A stretch of 33,782 nucleotides of DNA from JAGMXM01 sp964458325 (GCA_964458325.1 CAYWIM010000050.1:1-33782), one strand, 5' to 3'; positions 1 to 7,998 are shown, counted from the first letter of the stretch. Numbers and translations: made by a program. Notes: generated by a model not told the origin, from the sequence alone.

Positions 1-1243
1 CCACCGTCCAAAAGGCCGGTACGGCCTCGAACATCCGGCCGAGCAAGGGCTCCCGGATGTTGGCGAAGGGGTGGTTCTGCTCGGTGACCGTCAGCAGGCC
101 CACGCCGGCCATGACGGTTGCGCTGGCCAGCAGCGCCAGCAGCAGCGCGATGCTGGTCAGGCCCGGAGCGATCTGCCGGCCGAATACCTGCACATTCTCC
201 CGGCGGCGCAGGGCGCTCCACGCGGTCAGAGCCAGCACGGCGAACGTCGTCGTCTTGATGCCGCCCCCCATCGATCCGGGCGCGCCGCCGATGAACATCA
301 GGAGCATGGTCCACAGCAGAGTCGACTCGTTCATCGAACCCACATCCACGACGCTGAACCCCCCCGATCGGGTCATCGCCGAGTGGAAAAGAGACCACGA
401 CAGCTTGTCGGTCAGGGATGCGCTTTCGAGCGTGTCGTTGAGCTCGAACATCAAGGTCGCGACCATGCCCGCCCCGAGCAGGAGCAGGGTGACGACCAGC
501 ACCAGCCGGGTTTGGAGAGCCAGGTATCCCCGGCGCCGGGCATCGCGCCGCCAGAAGTAGTAGTAGCGGAGGTTGATCAGCGTCATCAGCCCGATGCTGC
601 CGGCGGCCACGAGAGCGCTGATGACGCAGAGCAGGAGCGGATGGGCTCGCCATCGGGCCATCCCCTCGGGCCAGATCGAGAGGCCGGCGTTGCAGAAGGC
701 GCTGACCGCGTGAAAGACGGCCTCCCAGAGCGTTCGGAACACCGTCGTTTCCGGCTGGCTCGCCTCCATGAGAAAGAACAGGGCCACCGTGCCCGCCAGC
801 TCGAACAACACGATAAACACGCAGCCGTAGGCGAACACATCCAGGGGCTGGACCCGCCGGATCCGGCCGACCGTGGTCCGGATGACCTGCTCATCGGCCA
901 GCGACAGCCTTCGCCCGCTGAGGAGCACGAGCAAAATGCTGGCTGTGAAAATACCGAAACCGCCCACCTGGATCAGCCCCAGGATCGCGGCCTGGCCAAA
1001 CGAATTGAACGCCTCGGCAACATTCACCGTGCTGAGCCCGGTCACGCAGGTCGCGGACACGGCGAGAAACGCGGCATCGATGATCCCCACCGATTGGCCG
1101 GGGCGATGGGCCCACGGCAGCGCCAGCAGCATCGAGCCGACGAGGATGATGCCCAGAAAAGCGGCCGGCACCAGCCGCAGATCGACCTCCGCCGGCCTGG
1201 CAGCCGGGCGCCATCCCGCCCGATCGATCAGCGCCTTCCACAT
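1..1243 (-). CDS. TrkH/KtrB-family potassium uptake protein (C-terminus outside window)
   Basis: Membrane subunit of a Trk/Ktr potassium uptake system. 414 residues are visible from an ATG (start MWKALIDRAGWRP) and the frame runs off the left edge. Three of the four selectivity-filter loops typical of this superfamily are readable: SATCVTGLS with the filter at T65-G69, SAFCNAGLS, and SAMTRSGGFSVVD. The start of the fourth loop, FEAVPAFWTV, lies at the truncated end. Hydrophobic helices separate the loops, as expected of the repeated M1-P-M2 fold. In the fourth loop P and W stand where S and G are usual in SAFGTVG. Transporters of this type normally need a cytosolic TrkA/KtrA RCK subunit; none is in view, so it may lie to the left. 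Family call is secure; the Trk versus Ktr subtype is not. Confidence 0.9.
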   Translation of the reverse strand, partial: MWKALIDRAGWRPAARPAEVDLRLVPAAFLGIILVGSMLLALPWAHRPGQSVGIIDAAFLAVSATCVTGLSTVNVAEAFNSFGQAAILGLIQVGGFGIFTASILLVLLSGRRLSLADEQVIRTTVGRIRRVQPLDVFAYGCVFIVLFELAGTVALFFLMEASQPETTVFRTLWEAVFHAVSAFCNAGLSIWPEGMARWRAHPLLLCVISALVAAGSIGLMTLINLRYYYFWRRDARRRGYLALQTRLVLVVTLLLLGAGMVATLMFELNDTLESASLTDKLSWSLFHSAMTRSGGFSVVDVGSMNESTLLWTMLLMFIGGAPGSMGGGIKTTTFAVLALTAWSALRRRENVQVFGRQIAPGLTSIALLLALLASATVMAGVGLLTVTEQNHPFANIREPLLGRMFEAVPAFWTV

Positions 1244-1437
1244 GGCCGCGGGTTCCCGATGGAAAAAGGAGAGCGGATTGCGAGCATCGGCCGGATTTTA
1301 CATGAACGGCCGCTCCCGAAAAAGACCTTTGCTTCTGGCGTCCGCAGCCGGCTGCGCCATCTGCCGGATGGCATCCGCGAGCGGGACGCAATCGGGCGTC
1401 TCCTGGCCAAGGGCGCGCGGCGCTGGCTCGCGCCCGA
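1244..1437. other. Intergenic spacer with weak hairpin
   Basis: No convincing gene between the STAS gene and the K+ transporter gene, both on the minus strand. The sequence at 1411-1417 (GGGCGCG) is complementary to 1429-1435 (CGCGCCC), giving a 7-bp stem with an 11-nt loop just after the STAS stop codon. It lacks a T-tract, so it is at most a weak terminator. Confidence 0.4.
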
Positions 1438-1962
1438 TCAAGGTTTCTCGGTGGGACATGGGGAGGACGGGCCCGCCTCTTCCTTGAGGAATGCGACGAC
1501 ATCTTTGAACTTGAGCGCGTTCGCCGGATTGAGGGACATCAAGGTCTCGTGGGCGGCGAGGCTGGCTTGGGACAGGATGGCGCGGGAGACCTCCCCGGCG
1601 GAGGCCGGCTGGTATTCCGGCGCAGGCCGGCTGATCTCGGTGATTTGAAAGAGGGACCGAACCCCGAGGTCATCGAGCAATTCGAGGATGAGCGGGCTGG
1701 GTCGCCAGAGCTCGACGGCCGGCTCCTGGCCCTGGCCTCTCTCCCGGTTCCACCGCAGGGCCGTCGAAGCCAGCAGACCCAGGAACGTGCTGTCCATCCG
1801 GTCGCAGGCCGACAGATCGACCACCAGCCGGCGGAAGCCGCGGCGGTCGAGCTCGGCCAGCGCTGTCTGGCCATGGGCGCCCGCCTGGAAATTCGCGTTT
1901 CCAACCGGCTTGAGAAAGGCGGTGTTGTCAGCCGCCGCAACGAGAATTTGTGGAGTGTTCAT
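1438..1962 (-). CDS. STAS-domain protein, probable anti-sigma factor antagonist-like
   Basis: 174-residue soluble protein with a STAS fold in its first ~115 residues. The segment RGFRRLVVDLSACDRMDS followed by TFLGLLAST matches the strand-loop-helix of SpoIIAA/RsbV-type proteins. The Ser in MDST sits where the regulatory phosphoserine is usually found. The last ~60 residues have no family I recognise. The chosen ATG (MNTPQILVAAADN) starts 35 bases inside the upstream phosphatase gene, so the two are very likely translationally coupled. By analogy with RsbU/RsbV, the phosphatase would dephosphorylate this protein. A longer frame reaching 2034 exists, but its extra 24 residues are Pro/Ser-rich and deep inside the phosphatase gene. 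No partner kinase or sigma factor is visible here. Confidence 0.8.
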   Translation of the reverse strand: MNTPQILVAAADNTAFLKPVGNANFQAGAHGQTALAELDRRGFRRLVVDLSACDRMDSTFLGLLASTALRWNRERGQGQEPAVELWRPSPLILELLDDLGVRSLFQITEISRPAPEYQPASAGEVSRAILSQASLAAHETLMSLNPANALKFKDVVAFLKEEAGPSSPCPTEKP

Positions 1963-3130
1963 GGGATCCCGCGGACGGGGATGCGTCTTGGGCGGAAGCG
2001 CCGTTCCACTGGACGCGGATGAGGGTGAGGTCATCCGGGAGGCGGAGCCCGCCGGTGGCGCTCAGCAATTGGCGCTCGAGGCAGTCGAGCTTCAGCCGGC
2101 CTTCAAGACGCAGGATTTCGCGGATCCTGGCCGCCAGGCCGTCCAGGCCCAGGACCGCTCCTTCCGGCCCCACGATCTCGATCGCGCCGTCCGTGAACCA
2201 CAGGAGCGTGTCGCCCGGCTCCAGGCGCGTCTCCGTCTCCTTGTAGAGAGCGGAATCGAGCAGCCCGAGAGCGGGGCTGCGCTGGTCCAGCGGGTCGATC
2301 CGGCCGTCCAGGCCGATCCGCAGGGCCGGCGGATGCCCGGCACGCACATAACGGAGGGCGCCGGACGCCGCGTCGAGCCGCGCCACGAAGGCCGTCGCGA
2401 AATAGCCGTCCGCACTGACCAGCCTGTGGAGGCGGCAGTTGAGGGCGGCCAGGAACCGCGCAGGGGAATCCAGATCGCAGCGGCATTCCTCCCAGAGAGA
2501 CCGCAGCTGCATGGTGAACAGCGCGGAGGCGACGCCATGGCCCATCACATCGGCAATCATGACCGTGTAGATGTTGGGCTGGATGCGCTCGATCCGGTAG
2601 AAATCGCCGCCGACAATCTCCTCCGGCACGTACCGGGTCTCCCAATCCACCCGCGCGTCCGCCGCCAGGGGACAATCGAGGAGATGATCCTGGATGAGCC
2701 GCGCGCGGCGCAGGTCGTCCATGAACAGCGTCAGGTCTCGGAAGACCTCGATGCCGCCAACGACCTCGCCCGAGCCGCTGCGGATGGGCGCGACCGACAC
2801 CTCGACCGGCACGCGCCGGCCGTCCTTGTGTTTCGCGGACACCATGACCGACGCCGCGCTCGATTCGCCGGTCACCATTGCTCGGTGGAGGGGGCAGAAG
2901 TCCTGGCCGCAAAGCTCGTGGCCGTCCACATCGATGTGGTTCAATAGATTGTCGGAGCACGTCCGCCCGACCACATCCTCGGCGGACCACCCGGTGATCC
3001 GCGCGGCCGCCCGATTCCAGAAGATGATCGCCCGCTGCCGGTCGGTCACGTAGACACCGTCGGCCAGTGAATCCAGGAGATCCCGGACCCCGTAATCCTC
3101 GATCCGCATGGCTGGCGAGAGCGGGTCCAT
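1928..3130 (-). CDS. PAS domain / SpoIIE-type PP2C serine phosphatase (RsbU-like)
   Basis: Cytosolic sensor phosphatase of about 400 residues. The N-terminal third is a PAS domain (LLDSLADGVYVTD, then RITGWSAEDVVGRTCSD) with several Cys residues around FCPLHRAM. A short helical linker leads to the SpoIIE/PP2C domain. Metal-ligand motifs are present in order: GGDFY, ADVMGHG, AGHPPAL, FTDGAIE and PDDLTLI, so it should be catalytically active. The start is uncertain: ATG at 3130 is used here; TTG at 3163 and ATG at 3109 are in the same frame and none has a clear ribosome site. Its 3' end overlaps the STAS gene, its likely substrate, which makes a partner-switching pair. The signal sensed by the PAS domain cannot be read from sequence. 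Confidence 0.88.
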   Translation of the reverse strand: MDPLSPAMRIEDYGVRDLLDSLADGVYVTDRQRAIIFWNRAAARITGWSAEDVVGRTCSDNLLNHIDVDGHELCGQDFCPLHRAMVTGESSAASVMVSAKHKDGRRVPVEVSVAPIRSGSGEVVGGIEVFRDLTLFMDDLRRARLIQDHLLDCPLAADARVDWETRYVPEEIVGGDFYRIERIQPNIYTVMIADVMGHGVASALFTMQLRSLWEECRCDLDSPARFLAALNCRLHRLVSADGYFATAFVARLDAASGALRYVRAGHPPALRIGLDGRIDPLDQRSPALGLLDSALYKETETRLEPGDTLLWFTDGAIEIVGPEGAVLGLDGLAARIREILRLEGRLKLDCLERQLLSATGGLRLPDDLTLIRVQWNGASAQDASPSAGSHEHSTNSRCGG

Positions 3131-3246
3131 CGAGCCGATCGGTTTGCGCGCATAGTGCGACAACGGCGCGAGCGGGGCAAGGCCCTTCTGTTGCCCTGCC
3201 CCCCCCCCCGGTAGCAGTCACTTTTAGCGCGCGGCGCCCGAGGAAC

Positions 3247-3277
3247 AAAAAAAACGGAACCCCTGGAAGGGGTCCCG
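3247..3277 (-). terminator. Intrinsic terminator of the RRM gene
   Basis: Read on the minus strand, CGGGACCCC pairs with GGGGTTCCG (9 bp with one G-U) around a 5-nt TTCCA loop and is followed by eight T residues (A tract at 3247-3254 on the plus strand). It lies about 40 bases after the stop codon of the RNA-binding protein gene. Confidence 0.9.
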
Positions 3278-3317
3278 TCTGAAAGACAACAATTGCGAAA
3301 GGACGTTTGCGGGCGAT

Positions 3318-3665
3318 CTAGTAGCGACGGCCGCCGCCGCCACCACCACCACCACCTCCGCCCCCGCCGCCACCGAAACGTCGCGGAGGGCGTCCGCCGC
3401 CGAAGTCGGATCGCTCCTCGCGCGGGCGGGCGATATTGACCGTCAAGCCGCGGCCATGGAGTTCATGGCCGTTGAGCGCGGCGATGGCGGCCTGGGCCGC
3501 CTCCTCGGATTCCATGGTAACGAACCCGAACCCTCGGGATCGGCCTGTGGCCCGATCCTGGATCAATTCCACACGGCTGACCGTCCCGTGGGGGGCGAAT
3601 GCGTCCTCGAGGTCGTTCTCCGTGGTGTCGTAGGACAGATTGCCTACATACAGTTTTGTACTCAT
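3318..3665 (-). CDS. RRM-domain RNA-binding protein with glycine-rich tail
   Basis: 115-residue single-RRM protein like the cold-regulated Rbp proteins of cyanobacteria and other bacteria. RNP2 is LYVGNL near the N-terminus and RNP1 is RGFGFVTM about 40 residues later. Both carry the aromatic residues that stack on RNA. The tail is low complexity, with a run of 15 glycines (3330-3374) ending in RRY, as in glycine-rich RNA-binding proteins. It is a free-standing unit with its own intrinsic terminator. About 190 bases separate it from the gene upstream. The leader contains three inverted repeats, one of which abuts the start codon, suggesting control at the RNA level. Function as an RNA chaperone or post-transcriptional regulator is inferred from the family. 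Confidence 0.93.
   Translation of the reverse strand: MSTKLYVGNLSYDTTENDLEDAFAPHGTVSRVELIQDRATGRSRGFGFVTMESEEAAQAAIAALNGHELHGRGLTVNIARPREERSDFGGGRPPRRFGGGGGGGGGGGGGGGRRY
3330..3374 (-). repeat. Poly-glycine codon tract (15 Gly)
   Basis: Fifteen consecutive GGN codons at the end of the RRM gene, including runs of GGC and GGT triplets. Such a triplet array can change length by slippage without breaking the frame. Confidence 0.85.
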
Positions 3666-3748
3666 TGATGATTTGCTCGGCTAGACTGGCCTCATCCTGC
3701 TCGTTGTTCCCGACCGTCGGGTCTCAAATCATCACTGAACCACGTTCA
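3666..3748 (-). promoter_or_regulatory. Structured 5' leader of the RRM gene
   Basis: Three inverted repeats lie directly upstream of the ATG. An exact 10-bp pair is formed by 3666-3675 (TGATGATTTG) and 3725-3734 (CAAATCATCA), with one arm touching the start codon. Inside it sits CCCGACCGTCGGG at 3709-3721 (6-bp arms, 1-nt spacer). Beyond it is TGAACCACGTTCA at 3736-3748 (5-bp arms). The outer stem would enclose the initiation region in the mRNA. The pairing is visible; a regulatory role is inference. Confidence 0.5.
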
Positions 3749-3856
3749 CTTGATGACTTTCCAATCCGTGCGCGGAATGACTGAACCATCTACCAAAGAT
3801 CTATACTGGCAGATTTTCGGCTTGAAGCAAGCGTTTTTTGCGAGCCCTGCGCATCA

Positions 3857-6127
3857 TCATTTTTCGTCCAAGGCATCGAGCGCGGCGCGCAGGTCGCTGA
3901 GGGCTTTGGGAGGAAGGACAGGCGGGCGGTTGTGGAGCTCGCATTGTTCGATGGCATGCCGCAGATCCGCGGGTCGAGGCGGCCGCAGCTCGGCCAGGAA
4001 CTGGGCATACCAGGACCAGAACGCGGCCGAGTCCGGGCGCTGGTCCAGCAGAGCGCGGTAGCAGGCCTCGGCCTCCTCGAAGCGGCCGGCTTTGGCCAGC
4101 AGGTTCGCCAGGCGCCCGCGATACCAGAACTGCTCGGGGGATGCGAGCCGGACGGCGGTTTGCGCCGCTTCGAGCGCATCGCTGTCCCGGCCGAGCTTGC
4201 GGAGCGCGCCGGCGTAATGGAACCATCCATTCGCCAGGTGCGGCGCCCGGCCGAGCATCGCGCGTCCCACCTCGACCGCCTCCGCCGGCCGGAGATCGGA
4301 GAGAATCCGCAGTCGAGTGGCCTGGACGAATGCATTGGCGGGCTCGATTCGGGCGGCGTGGTCGAGCTGGGCCAAGGCATCCTCGGAGCGCCCGCAACCT
4401 TCGAGATGCGCTCCGAAAGCTGCGTGGATCAGAAAGCTGTGGGGCGCCAGGCGGGCCGCATCCCGGTAATGCTGGTCGGCGGTTTCGGCGGCGGCCCCGT
4501 CGCCGGGGCTGCGGAGGGAGACGGCCGTCGAGCTCATGGCCAGAAGAAGGTGCGCGTGGGCCGACTGCGGCCGGCATTGAAGAAAGGCTCGAGCGGCGGC
4601 CACGCCTTCCCGCGGCGGGCGCCCCGCCTGCGTGTCCAGCCATTGCAGGGCCGCCCCAAAGGCCGCGGCTGCGCCGGCGCGCGGCCCCCATTCGGCCGGC
4701 GGATCCTGGATCCGAACCTGGCCCGACCGCATCAGCTCGCGAATCGCCCGGACGCTTCCGCCGGAGCGGATTTGGAAGACGGGGAGATCGTCGAGCGTCA
4801 CATCGTTCTTCCTTCCGAAAATCCCGCCCAGCCGGCCGCTTCCGGGGACGATCATGGGGGATCCGCTCCAGCCGGGGCCAATGAACCGCGCGCTGCCCAG
4901 CAGGACCTGGTGGTTTCGTTCGCGCCCTTGGATCTCGAGAACAGGCAGCTGCTCCGCCTGCACTTGCGGGGGATCCCGCGGGGTTGCCGCCGCTGTTTTT
5001 TCCGGGGGCGGGTATCCGGCAACGAGCATCTCCCGCGCCCGGGCCAAGTCTGTCTCGCCGGCCAAGGGCAGAGCGGGGTGTCCTTTCCATGCCACCTGAA
5101 GCAAGGCGATGTCGGCCGCGCTGTCCACGCCGATCACCTCGGCCTCGAACACGTCTCCATAATAAAGGCTGAACACGAGAGGTTTCGCGAGGATCGCCTT
5201 CCGATCGGCTTCGGCGAAATCCTCGACGCAGTGGGCTGCCGTGACGAGAACGGAGCCATCGCCGACCGCGACGCCCATGCTGTTGCCGCGGTAAATCCGC
5301 CTGTCTTCGGCGATGCCCAGATAGGGCAGGACGACAATCGCTCGGGGATCGAATCCGAGCGGCGCATGCTGGGGGTCCAGCAGTTGGCGGCGGTCTCGCT
5401 GGGCGCTCCGGGCGGCGGCTTGTTCGGGCGTCTGGCCGAAGGCATCGGGGATCGACGAATCGGCCCCGCGCTCGATCAGAAGGGCGGCCACGGCTTCATG
5501 GCGGGCGATCCTGGCCAGATGGAGCGGTGTCACGGCGTAGGCGGCGCTTCGGGCATTGGCGTCGGCGCCGCGGTCGAGCAACTGCCGAGCGGTCTCGGCC
5601 TGCCCTTCGAGGGCGGCCATATGGAGGGGGGTTTGCGCGAGCTCGTTGGTGTCGCTGCGGGCGCTGGGGTTGGCGCCGGATTCGAGGAGGGCTTCGACGG
5701 CCCGGACGCGCCCCTCGGCGGCCGCGGTGAAGAGAGGGGTTCGCCCGCAGGCGGCGCGCCCATCGACCGGGGCGCCGGCCGCAATCAACCGGCGCAGGAT
5801 CTCCGTCTGTCCATGGAAGGCGGCCGCATAGAGGGGGGTTACCCCATCGGGGGTTCGCGCCTCGAGGTCGGCGCCGCTGGCGATCAGCCGATCCACCGCA
5901 TCTCGCTGGCCCCGCTCGACCGCCACGATCAGCGGCGGCCGCTTGGCGGCGGCCGCCACGGGCGCCGCGGATCCGCCGCGGCCGAGGCCAGCGAGCGGGG
6001 CGCCCCAGAGAATCGCCAGCGCCCACCCGATGGCGGTTTGAATCGGCCAGCGCCGCGGACTTTTCCCGAGCGGCGGCATTTCAGGGAGCGGTCGGCGGCG
6101 GCGGCTGTGCAGGACCGATTCGGACAT
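3857..6127 (-). CDS. Exported ankyrin-repeat / trypsin-like serine protease / TPR fusion protein
   Basis: 756 residues in three blocks. A hydrophobic export segment (IQTAIGWALAILWGAPLAG) near residue 35 is followed by about five ankyrin repeats (residues ~65-235, e.g. GVTPLYAAAFHGQTEIL, AQTPLHMAALEGQAE). A trypsin/HtrA-like protease domain follows with an intact triad: H299 in TAAHC, D339 in AADIALL, S421 in GWSGSP. The last ~250 residues are TPR-like helical repeats (AHLLLAMSS, FRYAGAL-type helices such as GWFHYAGALRKLGRDSDAL). The product is probably periplasmic, with protein-binding repeats on both sides of the protease. ATG at 6079 is an alternative start: it follows the upstream stop by one base and gives a more normal signal peptide. 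No PDZ domain is seen. The substrate is unknown. Confidence 0.85.
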   Translation of the reverse strand: MSESVLHSRRRRPLPEMPPLGKSPRRWPIQTAIGWALAILWGAPLAGLGRGGSAAPVAAAAKRPPLIVAVERGQRDAVDRLIASGADLEARTPDGVTPLYAAAFHGQTEILRRLIAAGAPVDGRAACGRTPLFTAAAEGRVRAVEALLESGANPSARSDTNELAQTPLHMAALEGQAETARQLLDRGADANARSAAYAVTPLHLARIARHEAVAALLIERGADSSIPDAFGQTPEQAAARSAQRDRRQLLDPQHAPLGFDPRAIVVLPYLGIAEDRRIYRGNSMGVAVGDGSVLVTAAHCVEDFAEADRKAILAKPLVFSLYYGDVFEAEVIGVDSAADIALLQVAWKGHPALPLAGETDLARAREMLVAGYPPPEKTAAATPRDPPQVQAEQLPVLEIQGRERNHQVLLGSARFIGPGWSGSPMIVPGSGRLGGIFGRKNDVTLDDLPVFQIRSGGSVRAIRELMRSGQVRIQDPPAEWGPRAGAAAAFGAALQWLDTQAGRPPREGVAAARAFLQCRPQSAHAHLLLAMSSTAVSLRSPGDGAAAETADQHYRDAARLAPHSFLIHAAFGAHLEGCGRSEDALAQLDHAARIEPANAFVQATRLRILSDLRPAEAVEVGRAMLGRAPHLANGWFHYAGALRKLGRDSDALEAAQTAVRLASPEQFWYRGRLANLLAKAGRFEEAEACYRALLDQRPDSAAFWSWYAQFLAELRPPRPADLRHAIEQCELHNRPPVLPPKALSDLRAALDALDEK

Positions 6128-7475
6128 ATCGAGGCAGGGGACCCAGGTCGAGGGTGATCTGGCCGTTGCGGACGACGGGATCGAACGATTCGCCGGCGCC
6201 GGTGACGCCCTTTGGCTGGCCGGCGGCTGGGAAGGCGAACGTCACGGAACGCGCATCACCCGTTGTCCACGCGGCCAGGACCTGGCGTCCGGACTCGGTC
6301 TGGGCGACGAGCACGTAATCCGATGGATCGGGAAGAGGGATCCGCCGGGAGATGCGGCAGCCGGCCAGCTCGCGGGTCATGACTTCGAGGGCGCGGTAGG
6401 CGGGCTTGGGGGCCAGGTCGGTTCCGACCGTGCCGAAATTGTGTTCGCGCTCGCCGGGATCAGCCCCGTCGTTTTTCCAGTCGTACCAGATGGAGAGGGG
6501 GACGCCGTCGAGGAGGTTGGCCAGCTGCTGGCGGACGAGGAACGCGGCCTGGGTCTCGAGGGGCACGCCGCGCGTGTGTGTGGCGTAGCCCCATTCCCCG
6601 CTGAGGATGGGCAGGGCTCGCCGATCCGACGCGGGCTGGTGGCGCCGGATCAGCTCGCGCAGCCTCCGGTAATCGTCGGAGGCGGTTTCGGGCGGCCTTT
6701 TGTAGTCGCGATAGGGGTGGACGCTGACGGCATCGAGGTGCTCGAGGGCGCCGGCGGCGAAGAACGACTCGAGGAACTCCCACGGGAATCCGGAGGTGGC
6801 CGGCGCCACGATGGTCGCTCGAGGGTCCGCCGCCCGAATGGCGCGGCAGGCAGCCAGAGCCAGCGCGGTATACTGTCCCACATCCGGCTTGGGCTTCCAG
6901 AACGAGATATTGGGCTCGTTCCAGATCTCCCAGATAATCCGGCGGCCCTGGAAATGGCGCGCGGCGGCGCCGGCCCAGCGGGCGAAGGCGGCAACGCTTT
7001 CGGGCCGCTGGGGCGACGCCACATCGCGGCGGTTCTGGCCGGTGATGGGGTTGCGGGCCTCGACCGTCTCCTCGTACAGCGAGTTCGAGTAATCGAGGAT
7101 GTAGAGCGCGCGCAGGCCGCGGCGTTCGAGCTGCGAGGTCAGCTCCTCGTAATCCGACCAGCCGTACTGGCCGGGCTTGCGCTCGGTGCCCTGCCAGCTG
7201 AAGTCCATTCGGACGAACCGGAACCCGGCCGCCGCGATCAGATCGAGGTCGCGCTCGTGTCCGCGAGTGAAGTGGATGTTGACGCCGACCCCCTGCGGGA
7301 TGACCGGCTCGGGCAGGTCCGCCGCAGGCGCCGGAGCGGCGGCCGGCCCCCACCATCCGGCGAATCCCGCGATCGCGGCGGCGGTCCCGAGCGCGGCGCG
7401 GAGCCTGCAGGTCGAGCGGGCCCGCGCCCGCGGGCCGGGCGCGCGCCCCGATGGCGGCTTTGCGATCGTGTTCAT
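6081..7475 (-). CDS. Exported cellulase-like TIM-barrel glycoside hydrolase
   Basis: 464-residue secreted hydrolase of the GH-A clan type (GH5/GH39-like). An Arg-rich N-terminus and hydrophobic stretch (ALGTAAAIAGFAGWWG) form a signal peptide. The barrel begins at GVNIHFTRGHERDLDLI. The acid/base Glu is E187 in WEIWNEPN and the probable nucleophile is E294 in LSGEWGYAT; DAVSVHPYRDY is also typical of this group. The C-terminal ~80 residues look like a beta domain. The substrate cannot be told from sequence. The start at 7475 is 7 bases after the stop of the zinc ribbon gene. The 3' end overlaps the longest frame of the ankyrin-protease gene, so all three are probably co-transcribed. Confidence 0.88.
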   Translation of the reverse strand: MNTIAKPPSGRAPGPRARARSTCRLRAALGTAAAIAGFAGWWGPAAAPAPAADLPEPVIPQGVGVNIHFTRGHERDLDLIAAAGFRFVRMDFSWQGTERKPGQYGWSDYEELTSQLERRGLRALYILDYSNSLYEETVEARNPITGQNRRDVASPQRPESVAAFARWAGAAARHFQGRRIIWEIWNEPNISFWKPKPDVGQYTALALAACRAIRAADPRATIVAPATSGFPWEFLESFFAAGALEHLDAVSVHPYRDYKRPPETASDDYRRLRELIRRHQPASDRRALPILSGEWGYATHTRGVPLETQAAFLVRQQLANLLDGVPLSIWYDWKNDGADPGEREHNFGTVGTDLAPKPAYRALEVMTRELAGCRISRRIPLPDPSDYVLVAQTESGRQVLAAWTTGDARSVTFAFPAAGQPKGVTGAGESFDPVVRNGQITLDLGPLPRYVRIGPAQPPPPTAP

Positions 7476-7482
7476 GGGCGGT

Positions 7483-7998
7483 TCAGTAGTCATAAAGGCC
7501 GGAGTCGCGCGTGTAGCCGCCGCCGTAACCGCCTCCCCCTTCCTCGTCCCCGGAGCCGCCCATGAGATCTCCGAGGACATCCCCCATGTCCTCCTCGATC
7601 TTCTCGGGATCCTCGCCCGCCTCGAGCCGTTTGATGGCGACATCGAGCTCCTTGGGGGTTTCGCTGGCCGGGAGGATCTCCTTCATTCGGCGCATCATGT
7701 GCGCGAGGTGGCGGGGATTGTTTTCGTCGAGGTGTTCGAGGTCGCGCTCGAGATCGCCCATGGCGCGCTGGACGCGCGCGTCGTCGAGATCGGGCATGGG
7801 CGGGCCGCCCTCCTCGGCCTCGGGCCCGGGAGCGGCCGGCTCTTTGGCGCCTCGAGGCGCGGCGAAGCGGCTGACCTGCTTCTTCAGGCTCCGATTCCCG
7901 CACTTCGGGCACGCCGGCGAATGATCGGGCTCGAGCCGGCGCGACAGGAAACTGAAGATGCGGCGGCATCGCGGACAGGCAAATTCATAGATTGGCAT
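7483..7998 (-). CDS. FmdB-like zinc ribbon protein with acidic tail
   Basis: 171-residue cytosolic protein. The N-terminus MPIYEFACPRC is the hallmark of FmdB-type putative regulatory zinc ribbons, with C8-X2-C11 and C30-X2-C33 as the metal site. FmdB proteins are usually 60-110 residues, so this one is long. The extra part contains a conserved-looking helical region (HLAHMMRRMKEILPASETPKEL broken by charged stretches) and an acidic, then Gly/Tyr-rich tail. ATG at 7998 is preceded by GGAG at a good distance, one of the few clear ribosome sites here. First gene of the probable three-gene minus-strand operon. The molecular role of the family is unknown. Confidence 0.8.
   Translation of the reverse strand: MPIYEFACPRCRRIFSFLSRRLEPDHSPACPKCGNRSLKKQVSRFAAPRGAKEPAAPGPEAEEGGPPMPDLDDARVQRAMGDLERDLEHLDENNPRHLAHMMRRMKEILPASETPKELDVAIKRLEAGEDPEKIEEDMGDVLGDLMGGSGDEEGGGGYGGGYTRDSGLYDY

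Noticed and set aside
1228..1410. Possible 60-residue gene between the STAS and K+ transporter genes
   Set aside because: Arg/Ser-rich, no ribosome site, overlaps the transporter start and has no recognisable features.
71..1648. A 525-codon plus-strand open frame opposite the K+ transporter and STAS genes
   Set aside because: Composition is Arg/His/Gln/Glu-rich with no motif, and it lies opposite well-supported genes with membrane helices and filter motifs. It is a GC-driven shadow frame.
3932..6157. A 741-codon plus-strand open frame
   Set aside because: Exactly antisense to the ankyrin-protease-TPR gene, whose repeats and catalytic triad are clear; the plus-strand translation shows no domain.
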